Source: Bacillota bacterium LX-D (GTDB taxonomy: Bacteria; Bacillota; DUOV01; Zhaonellaceae). Taken from it: a stretch of 64,000 nucleotides of DNA. Numbering within the stretch: the stretch's first letter is position 1; every line of letters starts with the position of its first letter. The notes beneath the pieces are model-generated. The model saw only the letters and a program-made list of their open reading frames with translations, was not told the origin of the DNA and did no database searches. The DNA is taken from contig JAVLUO010000003.1 of the NCBI GenBank assembly GCA_031628995.1, positions 124,001 to 188,000 of the forward strand, given 5' to 3'. The position numbers were made by a program, and so were the translations under genes. Below, piece after piece: positions 46,056 through 54,887 of this stretch.

Positions 46056-46290
46056 TTTTGCAAGCTCCTTTCCCCTTAGGTTCTCTCATGACTTTAAAAT
46101 AAAAGATTCCCGCCCCTAGGATAAATAGGGCCAAAGTAAAGATGCCGAATAAAAAAACCTTACGATAGCTATACTTTTCAGCTAGAATGCCTAAAGGAAT
46201 ACTGAACAGCAACAATCCAACAGCATAAGCTGCCAAGACAAAACCCATAGAGGCAATGGTGAAATTAAACAGCTTATACTTTTTCCCTAG
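46048..46290 (-). pseudogene. MFS transporter remnant
   Basis: The minus-strand frame holds about 80 codons with KYKLFNFTIASMGFVLAAYA, two hydrophobic stretches and the MFS motif A (LGILAEKYSYRKVFLFG), then jumps to a membrane helix and a REPKGK tail. It has no ribosome site in front of its only ATG (46248), and an upstream stop cuts it off. This fits a twelve-helix transporter reduced to helices 2-3 and a terminal piece. It overlaps the ybaK start by 8 bp. Confidence 0.6.
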
Positions 46291-46433
46291 TTCAACATCC
46301 TAATTATATTATCCTGCAATTCTTTATTTGCTAGTCTTAAGATAAAGAGCAACAGCAATTTATAAAAGGAAGATCTTCCCTTAATGTAGAATTAGTTATG
46401 TATATGTCTTAATTACCAAGTAGGGGGAATAAA

Positions 46434-48170
46434 ATGTCAACTATTGGCAGTTCTAAAAGTACGCAAAATCTATGCTCCTGCGTCAATGCCAAAAGCAGTT
46501 GTATTGTTGATAATTTGAAATTGCTGGGCCAAATGCCCATCTTTATTAAAGATGTTATTTTCAGATATGGGTTGGGAGATGCCCCCGGAATTGAATATAT
46601 CAGTCCTTCCATTACGTCTATTACGGGCTATGAGCCAGAGGATTTTTATGCCGATTCTAAGCTATGTTCTAACATAATTCACCCGGAGGATCGACAACTA
46701 CTCAAAGAAAGCATAAACCTTCCCGAGCTATGTTCTTGCTCTTTGACTATACGTTTAATCAAAAAAGATAATACTCTTGTCTATCTTGAATTATGCAATT
46801 CCATTTTATACGACGAACAAGGCAAAATGGTGGCGTTAATAGGAACTGGGCGGGATATTACAGAACGAGTCCTAATGGAAAGCAAATTAATAGAAAGTGA
46901 AAAAAGATTTAGAAATGCTTTTGAATATGCCAATATTGGCATGTCCATTACGGATTTAGACGGGCGCTTTCTGAAAGTCAACCAGGCCTTTTGTACCTTT
47001 TTAGGTTATAAAGAACAAGAACTCCTTAATTTAACCTTAAAAGATGTGACTTACCAGGAAGACTTAGACTCCCAAATGGATTATATTAAAAAACTGGCTG
47101 AAGGGGGAATGCCCTCCTTTTGCATGGAAAAAAGATATCTTCATAAAAACGGACAAGTAATTTGGGGACTTGTAGGCAGCTCTGTAGTACAGGACAACGA
47201 AGGAGCTCCATTGTATTTTATTAGCCAAGTGCAAAATATCGATGACCGTAAAAAAATAGAAATTGCCTTAGAAGAAAGTGAAGCCAGGTTTCGCAGTATT
47301 GTCGAAAATGTTCGTGAAGTATTATGGCTAGGAGATTTGGCTAGTGAACAAATCATTTATGTCAATCCTTCTTATGAAGAAATCTGGGGTCTTAGCTGCC
47401 AGTCTTTATATGACAACCCTTTTTCCTTTCTTAATTCTATTGTTGCGGAAGATAAAGAAAAATTACTTGCAGCGTTTAAAAAAATACGCACTGAAGGAAA
47501 AGGATTTAACGAGGAATTTAGAATTATTCGTCCCGATGGCACAATACGCTGGATTTGGTCTCAGGCTATACTTGTTGAAGGTAAAGAGCACGGTACACAC
47601 CGGCTAGTGGGAGTTGCCGAAGACATCACGAAAAGAAAAGTTTTAGAACAGGAATTAAAATTATTGGCTACAACAGATGCCCTAACAGGAGCAGATAATA
47701 GGTATAGCTTTCTTAGCAAAGCTGAACAGGAATTTACCAAATCAAAACTTCATAATTTAAAAATGTCCGTCCTAATGCTGGATTTGGACTATTTTAAAAA
47801 AATAAATGATACTTATGGGCATAACTTTGGAGACAAGGTTTTAAAGGCAGCCTCCCAGGTATGTAAAAAAACACTGCGTATTACTGATTTTTTTGGACGC
47901 ATTGGCGGCGAAGAATTTGTTGCTCTTTTGGTTAATACTGACACTGGTGCGGCCATAGATATGGCTGAACGGTTAAGAAGCAATTTAGCAAATCTAGGTG
48001 TTGAATTTAACAACACCCCAGTATATTTCACAGTGAGCATTGGGGTGGCTACTCTAAATCAAGAAGACACCTCCTTCGAAAACATTCTCAAAAGAGCCGA
48101 TGAAGCACTTTACTCTGCTAAAAAAGCAGGTAGAAATAGGGTTACGCTATACACCTGTAATTCAGAGTAA
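46434..48170 (+). CDS. PAS-PAS-PAS-GGDEF diguanylate cyclase
   Basis: 578 residues, no membrane helix. Three PAS domains (about 30-150, 155-275 and 280-405), each ending in the PAC form (GTGRDITERVLMESKL, QVQNIDDRKKIEIALEE, VGVAEDITKRKVLEQEL). The GGDEF domain (about 415-575) has active site GGEEF near residue 490 with DALTGADNRYSFL and LDLDYFKKINDTYGHNFGD. It should make c-di-GMP in response to internal signals bound by the PAS units. A Cys-rich N-terminus (LCSCVNAKSSC) may bind metal. Single gene. Confidence 0.93.
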   Translation: MSTIGSSKSTQNLCSCVNAKSSCIVDNLKLLGQMPIFIKDVIFRYGLGDAPGIEYISPSITSITGYEPEDFYADSKLCSNIIHPEDRQLLKESINLPELCSCSLTIRLIKKDNTLVYLELCNSILYDEQGKMVALIGTGRDITERVLMESKLIESEKRFRNAFEYANIGMSITDLDGRFLKVNQAFCTFLGYKEQELLNLTLKDVTYQEDLDSQMDYIKKLAEGGMPSFCMEKRYLHKNGQVIWGLVGSSVVQDNEGAPLYFISQVQNIDDRKKIEIALEESEARFRSIVENVREVLWLGDLASEQIIYVNPSYEEIWGLSCQSLYDNPFSFLNSIVAEDKEKLLAAFKKIRTEGKGFNEEFRIIRPDGTIRWIWSQAILVEGKEHGTHRLVGVAEDITKRKVLEQELKLLATTDALTGADNRYSFLSKAEQEFTKSKLHNLKMSVLMLDLDYFKKINDTYGHNFGDKVLKAASQVCKKTLRITDFFGRIGGEEFVALLVNTDTGAAIDMAERLRSNLANLGVEFNNTPVYFTVSIGVATLNQEDTSFENILKRADEALYSAKKAGRNRVTLYTCNSE

Positions 48171-48185
48171 CCTAACAATCTTACC

Positions 48186-48791
48186 CTACTCTTTCCTTGC
48201 TTTGTCCGATGGCAAAAAAATTATTTTTTTTAGTTTATAGTAAATAGGAACCACTAAAGGGATAATTAATAAAGCATACCAACTATATTTTTTTAAAATA
48301 AACCAACTGGCCTGACCAAAAAAGTAACCCAGAATGCCCAAGGCAACACACCAAGGTATAACTCCCAGTATGGTATATAGCAAAAAAGAGCCTAAGGGCA
48401 TTTTCACTAGGCCTGCAAAATATGAAGAATAATTGCCAAAAAAAAACGGACGGCTTAAACAAACAACCCAAATCCCATACTTTTGAAACCAAAATTCAGC
48501 AATATTCAGGGTTTTGGGGGTTAACGCGAAATACTTGCCGTAGTTATAAAGAACTTTCCTACCGCCCCACATAGCCAAATAATAAGGAAAGAGTGCCCCT
48601 AGCATATATCCTAAAATAGCGGAGCAGATGATTATCCAAATATTTAATTTTAACTGTACAGCGATAGCTCCAGCTATAACCACAAATAGTGCACCAGGAA
48701 ATGGTATTGTTAATCCTTCTAAGAGCATACCTAGAAAAATGCATTCATATCCCCAATTTCCTATTAGGCCCGCAATATTATTCACATGCAT
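48186..48791 (-). CDS. DedA family membrane protein
   Basis: 201 residues with about five membrane helices. DedA signature region: LLEGLTIPFPGALFVVIAGA near 23-42, then GYMLGALFPYYLAMWGGRKV and the loop with R-PFFFGNYSSYFAGLVKMP, corresponding to the conserved R-FxPxxR/G region of the family. DedA proteins are lipid flippases (undecaprenyl phosphate or others) linked to envelope and pH homeostasis. Convergent with the PAS-GGDEF gene, 15 bp apart. Confidence 0.9.
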   Translation of the reverse strand: MHVNNIAGLIGNWGYECIFLGMLLEGLTIPFPGALFVVIAGAIAVQLKLNIWIIICSAILGYMLGALFPYYLAMWGGRKVLYNYGKYFALTPKTLNIAEFWFQKYGIWVVCLSRPFFFGNYSSYFAGLVKMPLGSFLLYTILGVIPWCVALGILGYFFGQASWFILKKYSWYALLIIPLVVPIYYKLKKIIFLPSDKARKE

Positions 48792-49214
48792 AAAATAAAT
48801 CTCCTTATCAGAGTTAAAGCAGGATTGTACATTTATATTTTTACGAACACTGCCTCAAAAATACTGCAAAAACGTTCTTTTAAAGATCATGAGATTGACC
48901 CGGTTGCTTTTAGCTCTCTTTTTCTTTTTGTAGCAGGTATGGCTAAGTATTCTTATCAAGTATATTTTACTCCCTCTGTATGTCCTTGTATTACTATGCT
49001 CTGCAAAAATTTGGAGTCAGCCAAGTGGAAAATCATTCCCTGGCCGCCTAGTTTATATCTTGAGTTTCAGCTGGATTTACCTTTATGCTCAAATTATTCA
49101 GAAATATTTTCAATAGCATGATTTATCACAACAGGCAATTGCCTCCTTTTATTCTACATAATTGCAACTGAAAACGGAAATACTTTTAAAATAAACTAGT
49201 TCAGGAGGTAAATC
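48792..49214. other. Intergenic region with a possible decayed small gene
   Basis: On the minus strand a TTG at about 49142 follows a fine AAGGAGG site. The frame reads MPVVINHAIENISE, stop, then FEHKGKSS, stop, and about 36 open codons (YKLGGQGMIFHLADSKFLQS...) to a double stop near 48976. Two in-frame stops speak for a decayed gene. The plus-strand frame over the same bases has no ribosome site. An exact palindrome AGGCAATTGCCT sits at about 49133-49144. The cooS ribosome site AGGAGG is at the right end. Confidence 0.3.
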
Positions 49215-51128
49215 ATGAGCGAAACAGTCTTGGAAAAGTCAGAAGGACGTGTAAGTTATCACGATTCTGTTGAAGAAATGGTCAAAAGAATTAGGGAAGA
49301 TGGCATGTCTAATGCCTTTGATCGTTGGGCTTTGCAAGAAAAAATCAGATGCAAATTTTGCTTACAAGGTTTAAGTTGTCAACTCTGCTCCAATGGTCCT
49401 TGCCGCATTAGCGAAAAAGGTGGTCAAGATAAAGGTGTATGTGGTATTGGCGGCGATGCCATGGCCATGCGAACATTTCTCTTACATAATATTATGGGAG
49501 CTGGCACTTATAGCCACCATGCCTATGAAGCTTTTAGAACTCTGCGGGCTACTGCCGAAGGGAAAACACCTTTTCAGATTAAAGATGTAGAAAAATTAAA
49601 ATGGATGTGTGGACAAGTAGGCATTAATACAAACCAAGATATTAACCAAATGGCCATTGAACTAGCCGACTTTTTAGAAAAAGAAATGAGTAAAGATGTT
49701 GACGATCCCAGTGTAATGGTTGATGTCTTTGCACCTAAAAAGAGAAAAAAAGTATGGCAGGATTTAAATATCTACCCTACAGGAGTTGTCCACGAAGAGC
49801 AAAATTGTGTGGCCAGCTGTTTAACAAATGTTGATGGTGATTATGCTTCTTTAGCTAAAAAAGCACTGCGCTTAGGCTTATCCACCATTTACACCGCCCA
49901 AATCGGCCTGGAAATGGTCCAGGATATTCTCTTTGGAACTCCTACGCCTCATGAAGTAACTGTGGATTTAGGCATTATGGATCCAGACTATGTCAATATT
50001 GTTTTTAATGGGCACCAACCTTGGGCCGGAGTAGCCACTTTGCAAAAGGCACAAACGAAAGAAGTCCAGGATAGAGCCAAAGCAGCAGGAGCCAAAGGGC
50101 TTAGAATAGTAGGGTCCATTGAAACGGGCCAAGAACTTTTGCAAAGATTTAATGTAGATGACGTTTTTGTAGGACTTATGGGCAACTGGTTGGCAATTGA
50201 ACCTCTTCTAGCTACAGGCACTGTAGATGTCATGGCCATGGAGGAAAACTGTTCACCTCCAGCCATTGATCATTACGCTGAAAAATACCAAGCAACATTG
50301 GTAAGTGTTAGCACTATTATTGGCATACCCGGGTTGCAACACCAACTGCCTTACCATCCGGCTAAAGTAGATTCTATGGCAGATACCTTAATTGATTTAG
50401 CCATTGAAAATTTCCAAAAACGTCATGGCAAAGTAACTCCCATGGTTCCTAAAATAACCCAAAAAGCTATTGCTGGTTTTTCCACAGAAGCAATTTTACA
50501 AGCCCTTGGCAACAAATTAGACCCATTAGTTGATGTCATTGCTGCAGGAAAAATTAAAGGTGTAGTAGCTTTAGCTAACTGTTCTACCTTACGCAATGGC
50601 CCTCAAGATTGGGTTACAGTCAACTTAGTTAAGGAATTAATCAAAAAAGATATCCTAGTAGTGAGCGCTGGCTGCGGCAACCATGCTTTGGAAGTTGCTG
50701 GGCTTTGTAATCTTGATGCTATCTCTATGGCTGGTTCAGGGCTGCAAGAAGTATGTAATATGTTAAAAATTCCCCCAGTTTTAAGTTTTGGAACTTGTAC
50801 CGATACGGGCAGAATCTCTATGCTGGTTACAGCCTTAGCTAATCACTTGGATGTTGATGTTCCAGATCTCCCTATCGCCGTAACTGCACCGGAGTGGATG
50901 GAGCAAAAAGCAACTATTGATGGAGTATTTGCTGTAGCCTATGGTGCTTATACCCATTTATCCCCTACTCCCTTTGTAACTGGAGCACCTCAGCTGGTTA
51001 AACTGCTGACAGAAGATGTGGAAGGTCTAACCGGAGGTAAAGTTGCCTTAGGCGACGATCCAAAAGAAATAGCAAACAATATCGAAGCTCACATTCTGAA
51101 GAAAAGAAAAGGTATAGGCTTAAAATAA
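49215..51128 (+). CDS. cooS: Divergent CO dehydrogenase catalytic-subunit homolog (CooS, CODH-V-like)
   Basis: 637 residues, full CooS length. N-terminal cluster cysteines: Cys46 and Cys49 (CxxC, D-cluster, probably of the [2Fe-2S] kind), then Cys55, Cys58, Cys63 and Cys76 for the B-cluster. At the active site His267 (NGHQPW), Cys346, Cys456, Cys487 and Cys528 keep C-cluster ligand positions. The cysteine of the usual VVGxCCTGNE motif is Glu303 here (IVGSIETGQE). From memory, CODH-V of Carboxydothermus, with a nickel-free [4Fe-3S-nO] cluster, is of this divergent kind. So this may be a hybrid-cluster-like reductase rather than a CO dehydrogenase. No cooC, cooF or acs genes adjoin it. Confidence 0.9.
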   Translation: MSETVLEKSEGRVSYHDSVEEMVKRIREDGMSNAFDRWALQEKIRCKFCLQGLSCQLCSNGPCRISEKGGQDKGVCGIGGDAMAMRTFLLHNIMGAGTYSHHAYEAFRTLRATAEGKTPFQIKDVEKLKWMCGQVGINTNQDINQMAIELADFLEKEMSKDVDDPSVMVDVFAPKKRKKVWQDLNIYPTGVVHEEQNCVASCLTNVDGDYASLAKKALRLGLSTIYTAQIGLEMVQDILFGTPTPHEVTVDLGIMDPDYVNIVFNGHQPWAGVATLQKAQTKEVQDRAKAAGAKGLRIVGSIETGQELLQRFNVDDVFVGLMGNWLAIEPLLATGTVDVMAMEENCSPPAIDHYAEKYQATLVSVSTIIGIPGLQHQLPYHPAKVDSMADTLIDLAIENFQKRHGKVTPMVPKITQKAIAGFSTEAILQALGNKLDPLVDVIAAGKIKGVVALANCSTLRNGPQDWVTVNLVKELIKKDILVVSAGCGNHALEVAGLCNLDAISMAGSGLQEVCNMLKIPPVLSFGTCTDTGRISMLVTALANHLDVDVPDLPIAVTAPEWMEQKATIDGVFAVAYGAYTHLSPTPFVTGAPQLVKLLTEDVEGLTGGKVALGDDPKEIANNIEAHILKKRKGIGLK

Positions 51129-51143
51129 TTGCTAGTGCCAGAA

Positions 51144-51175
51144 CAGCCCCCTTGGGTCTTTTCCCAAGAGGGCTG
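51144..51175 (+). terminator. Intrinsic terminator of cooS
   Basis: CAGCCCCCTTGGG and CCCAAGAGGGCTG form a 13-bp stem (one mismatch) with a short T-rich loop. Confidence 0.85.
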
Positions 51176-51254
51176 CTGTATTTTAAGGATACTATATTAT
51201 ACTCTCCTATTTTCCTTTTGTTCCAGCACACTCCATTTTCTAGACAGCAGAAAA

Positions 51255-51279
51255 GCTGTCGACTTTTTCCATCGACAGC
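51255..51279 (-). terminator. Intrinsic terminator of rubrerythrin gene
   Basis: On the minus strand GCTGTCGA and TCGACAGC pair perfectly around a 9-base loop, followed by TTTTCTG. It lies about 45 bp after the rubrerythrin stop. Confidence 0.75.
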
Positions 51280-51325
51280 CCTGACTAAATGTTTTTAATT
51301 GCCTGCAACTTATAGGAATTGCACC

Positions 51326-51910
51326 TTAGTAGTTTTCAACTAAAACTTCGAAAAAACCTTGGGGATGGGCACAAGCGGGACATACATCTGGTGCTGATTC
51401 ACCCTCATGAATATACCCGCAGTTATTGCACTTCCACCGAACAACCTTATCTTTCTTAAATGTTGTATCGTTTTCCAAGTTTGCTAACAGGCTTCTAAAC
51501 CTTTCATCGTGATGCTTTTCTACTTCTGCTATTCTACTAAAGACTGCTGCTACTTCCGGAAATCCTTCTTGCTCAGCAACTTTAGCGAATTCAGGATATA
51601 CATCTACCCATTCTTCGTTTTCCCCTTTGGCTGCCGCCAGGAGATTAGCCTTAGTATCCCCAAAGGCAACAGGATAAGCAGCAGTTATTTCGACATTTTC
51701 GTTATTAAAATCTTCTTTTAAAAATTTAAAAAATACTTTGCCATGCTCTTTTTCATTTTCAGCAGTTTCCAAAAATATATTGGCGATTTGAACGTAGCCC
51801 TCTTTTTTAGCTATAGATGAATAATAGGTGTACCGATTTCTAGCCTGAGATTCCCCTGCAAAAGCCCGCATTAAATTGACAGCGGTTTGTGTACCTTTTA
51901 ATGATTTCAT
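51326..51910 (-). CDS. rbr: Rubrerythrin
   Basis: 194 residues. An N-terminal ferritin-like diiron domain (1-140) has the ligand motifs [24 protein letters not shown] and [12 protein letters not shown]-terminal rubredoxin domain has two CxxC knuckles ([12 protein letters not shown] and [10 protein letters not shown]). It reduces hydrogen peroxide with electrons from rubredoxin or NADH in the cytoplasm of anaerobes. GGAGGT precedes ATG 51910. It is convergent with the CooS homolog, which fits a shared oxidative or nitrosative stress theme, although they are separate transcripts. Confidence 0.95.
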   Translation of the reverse strand: MKSLKGTQTAVNLMRAFAGESQARNRYTYYSSIAKKEGYVQIANIFLETAENEKEHGKVFFKFLKEDFNNENVEITAAYPVAFGDTKANLLAAAKGENEEWVDVYPEFAKVAEQEGFPEVAAVFSRIAEVEKHHDERFRSLLANLENDTTFKKDKVVRWKCNNCGYIHEGESAPDVCPACAHPQGFFEVLVENY

Positions 51911-52251
51911 TATGTACCTCCATTCTTAAGTAATTAATACCTTGTTTCTACATTTACTAAAAAACCCCCGCATAAAGGCTTATCCAAATTTTTGCCTAAA
52001 TCCTCCTAAACTATGCCTTTAAAATCTTCCTGCTTATTTTCCCAATCTAAAGGAGACAATTAACTGCACCATTAGGCACTAAGTGCTGAAAATTTGCGAA
52101 AATTTACATTGTATTTTGAAAAGTAAGTAGCTATAATTCAATCAGTTGAATAACTTGAAATTAATATAACTGGATGATGTTTACACAAAAACGGCTTTTG
52201 CCAATGAAAAAGAGAGTCAATGCCAATATAATTACACACCTCTCTCCTAAT
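51911..52251. other. Intergenic region with an orphan plus-strand promoter
   Basis: The rubrerythrin promoter must be near 51911-52000, but I saw no clear hexamers or PerR palindrome. On the plus strand TTGTAT (52109-52114), a 17-bp spacer and TATAAT (52132-52137) look like a sigma-A promoter reading into the end of the amidotransferase gene in antisense. No gene is read from it in the window. Confidence 0.4.
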
Positions 52252-52983
52252 TTACTTGAGATTTTCTTCCTTAAGCATAACTATTTCTAGAAAGCGCCTT
52301 AAGAGCATCTTGCCATAAATTTGCTCTTGCACAGTTTGCCGCAATTGTTCAATATTACGACCGGCCTCAATTAATTCTTGTTTTTGTTCATCAATATAGG
52401 CACTAGTTATTCCAGCATTAAATTCGGGATGAAATTGCACTCCCCATATATTCCCCCTTACCACGAAGGAATGATGGGATTCAAATTCATTTTGGGCCAA
52501 CAGCTTTGCTCCAGCCGGAAGTTTTAGAACTGTTTGGGTATGGGCTACATGACCTAGAAAATTATTTGGCAAAAAACCAAGGAGTTGATCCTTTTGGCCT
52601 TCCTCCGTTAGTTGAATATCTACTGTGCCAAATTCCATTCCTCCAGGGTGATATCCTACCTGACCCCCAAAGGCGTGAGCCAATAGTTGATGCCCATAAC
52701 AAATACCCAATACTGGCAAACTCCCACTAGGGATATTTGGCAGCCATTCTGCTACATACTCACTCCATTCTTCCTCTTCTGTCACCATGGCATGGGACCC
52801 TGTAATAATAGCTCCGGAAATTGTATCATATTCAGGCAGCCACAGTTTTTCGTAAATAGGAGCAATAATAACATCACAATTACTAACCTTTATCTGATTT
52901 AAGATAAAATCATCGAAATCTCCGTACTCTTGGCGTACTGACGGAAAAGTAGTTCCTGTCTTGATAATTAATAGCGGTTTCAA
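52252..52983 (-). CDS. Class I glutamine amidotransferase (GMP synthase-like domain)
   Basis: 243 residues from TTG 52983, chosen because GAAGAGGG precedes it at 7 bases and the protein then starts MKPLLIIKTGTTF; a GTG at 53001 overlaps that site. Triad: Cys95 (GICYGHQ), His185 and Glu187 (FHPEF). It belongs to the stand-alone GATase1 proteins that release ammonia from glutamine or act on gamma-glutamyl substrates. No synthase partner lies beside it, so the acceptor reaction is unknown. Confidence 0.85.
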   Translation of the reverse strand: MKPLLIIKTGTTFPSVRQEYGDFDDFILNQIKVSNCDVIIAPIYEKLWLPEYDTISGAIITGSHAMVTEEEEWSEYVAEWLPNIPSGSLPVLGICYGHQLLAHAFGGQVGYHPGGMEFGTVDIQLTEEGQKDQLLGFLPNNFLGHVAHTQTVLKLPAGAKLLAQNEFESHHSFVVRGNIWGVQFHPEFNAGITSAYIDEQKQELIEAGRNIEQLRQTVQEQIYGKMLLRRFLEIVMLKEENLK

Positions 52984-53167
52984 GCTAATCCCTCTTCCCA
53001 CAACAATAATAGCAATTACCTGAAAATAGAAAAAAGCCCAAAGACATTATAGTCTTTAAGCCCCTTTGCCCATTACAATATAATTATCATATCATATTTT
53101 AATGCATTTTAAAAAGAATTCTTTTCGAAAATAATATTAAATATGATTAAACCCACTTCAATTATTA

Positions 53168-53197
53168 TGTATAAGCTTAAAAAGACTTAGCATACTA
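53168..53197 (+). promoter_or_regulatory. Sigma-G type sporulation promoter of the ger operon
   Basis: CATACTA at 53191-53197 matches the sigma-G -10 consensus (CATAnTA). TGTATA at 53168-53173 matches the -35 with 17 bp between them. It lies about 45 bp upstream of the gerAA start, as expected for forespore expression. Confidence 0.75.
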
Positions 53198-53242
53198 TTG
53201 TCATTAGTACAAAATGTCTTTTAGTAAAAATGAGGTTTATTC

Positions 53243-54844
53243 ATGGGAGTTTTTAAAAGTTTTTGGGGCAGCAAGAAAAAACCAAATGCAAAGGAAAGTA
53301 GTTCCAATTCAGATAATTCATGGCTGCCGCAAAACCTGTCTAACGATTTGAGTCGTAATATTGAAATGATTAAAAAAGCAATGGGATATGCCAGCGACAT
53401 CCTTGTCAGAGAGTTTACCATTGCTTCCAACATTGAAACTAAAGCTGCAGTTATTGCTATAAAGGGTTTGACAAAAAATGATTTGATTAATGAACAGGTC
53501 CTTGGAAGCTTAATGCTGGATGCAAAGTTTAAAAATACTAAAAAAGCCAAGGATTTGTTTGAACAAATTAAGCAGTACAGCATGCCAAACCTCTATGTCA
53601 AGGAAGAAGTAAATGTTGGAAACACTGTCAGTGAATTAATTTCCGGCAATTCCATTCTTTTTTTGGACGGCATAAACAAGGCTCTTATCGCAGGCAGCCA
53701 GGGTTGGAAAGAGCGGCAGGTTTCGCAACCAATTACAGAAAACGTCGTCAGAGGACCACGAGACGGTTTTACCGAAAACATTGAAAGCAATGTTGCTTTA
53801 ATCAGACGCCGCATCAAGAGCCCGGATTTACGGGTAGAATCTTTTAAAACAGGTACGCGGACAAAAACGGATTTATACATTGTTTACCTTAACGGAGTAG
53901 TTAAAAATGAAGTAGTAGATGAAGTGAAAAACCGCCTAAAACGCATCGAAATTGACGGGGTACTGGAAAGCGGTTATATTGAAGAACTAATTGAAGACAA
54001 TCCTTTTTCCCCATTCCCTCAAATGGAGCATAGTGAACGCCCGGATAAGGTATCGGCAGCTATTCTGGAGGGTCGAGTAGCAATTTTAGTGGATACTACT
54101 CCTTTTGTGCTGATGGTCCCTACGGTTTTTTTCCAGTTCCTCCAGTCCGCCGATGACTATTATGAACGTTATTTGATCGGTTCTCTGACCAGAGTTGTCA
54201 GAATTGTTGCTTACTTTATTTCTGTTGTTCTTCCTGCACTGTACATTGCACTAACCAGTTTTCACCAGGAAATGATTCCCACCCCACTGGCCTTGTCACT
54301 TGCGGCTTCCCGTGAAGGCGTTCCCTTCCCCAGCATAGGAGAGGCACTAATTATGGAGGCCATATTTGAAATTCTGCGAGAAGCCAGCCTCCGTCTGCCG
54401 CAGCAGACAGGCCAGGCCGTCAGTATCGTGGGAGGCCTAGTTATTGGTCAAGCTGCCGTTCAAGCCGGAATCGTTTCTCAGGTAATGGTTATTATTGTCG
54501 CATTAACAGGGATTAGTTCCTTTGCTATTCCTGCCTTTAATGCGGCCGCTTCAGGACGTCTGCTCCGTTTCCCGTTAATGTTGCTCGCTTCAATTCTCGG
54601 ACTGGCAGGAATTTTATTAGGGCTTAGCATCATTTTGATTCATTTAAGCAGCCTACGTTCTTTTGGCGTAAGCTATCTAGACCCCTTCGTATCATCAAAT
54701 AGCAATACATTAAACGATACTGTCGTCAGAAACCCATGGTGGTTAATGCATCATCTTCCCGGAATAATTAGCCGTAAAAGAATGCTGCGCATGCGTCCGG
54801 GAATGAAACCGGGACCCAGGGCTAGTTCACGAAAAAAACAATAA
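53243..54844 (+). CDS. gerAA: Spore germination protein GerAA-type (A subunit)
   Basis: 533 residues. A soluble N-terminal domain (about 30-270; DILVREFTIASNIETKAAVI, VRGPRDGFTENIESNVALIR, VLESGYIEELIEDNPFSPFP) is followed by five or six membrane helices and the GerA C-terminal region (LAASREGVPFPSIGEALIME). With the B and C subunits it forms the nutrient receptor in the inner spore membrane. ATG 53243 follows GAGG. First gene of a three-gene operon in A-C-B order. Confidence 0.95.
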   Translation: MGVFKSFWGSKKKPNAKESSSNSDNSWLPQNLSNDLSRNIEMIKKAMGYASDILVREFTIASNIETKAAVIAIKGLTKNDLINEQVLGSLMLDAKFKNTKKAKDLFEQIKQYSMPNLYVKEEVNVGNTVSELISGNSILFLDGINKALIAGSQGWKERQVSQPITENVVRGPRDGFTENIESNVALIRRRIKSPDLRVESFKTGTRTKTDLYIVYLNGVVKNEVVDEVKNRLKRIEIDGVLESGYIEELIEDNPFSPFPQMEHSERPDKVSAAILEGRVAILVDTTPFVLMVPTVFFQFLQSADDYYERYLIGSLTRVVRIVAYFISVVLPALYIALTSFHQEMIPTPLALSLAASREGVPFPSIGEALIMEAIFEILREASLRLPQQTGQAVSIVGGLVIGQAAVQAGIVSQVMVIIVALTGISSFAIPAFNAAASGRLLRFPLMLLASILGLAGILLGLSIILIHLSSLRSFGVSYLDPFVSSNSNTLNDTVVRNPWWLMHHLPGIISRKRMLRMRPGMKPGPRASSRKKQ

Positions 54845-54887
54845 TCATGAATAGCCCGCTTAATCGCAGTTGGAAGGAGGCATTTGA

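Noticed and set aside
48786-49121. Plus-strand open frame of 111 codons
   Set aside because: No ribosome site, no recognisable sequence, and it starts inside dedA antisense. The minus strand over the same bases looks at least as protein-like.
51911-52000. PerR box for rubrerythrin
   Set aside because: I looked for the TTATAAT-type inverted repeat and did not find it.
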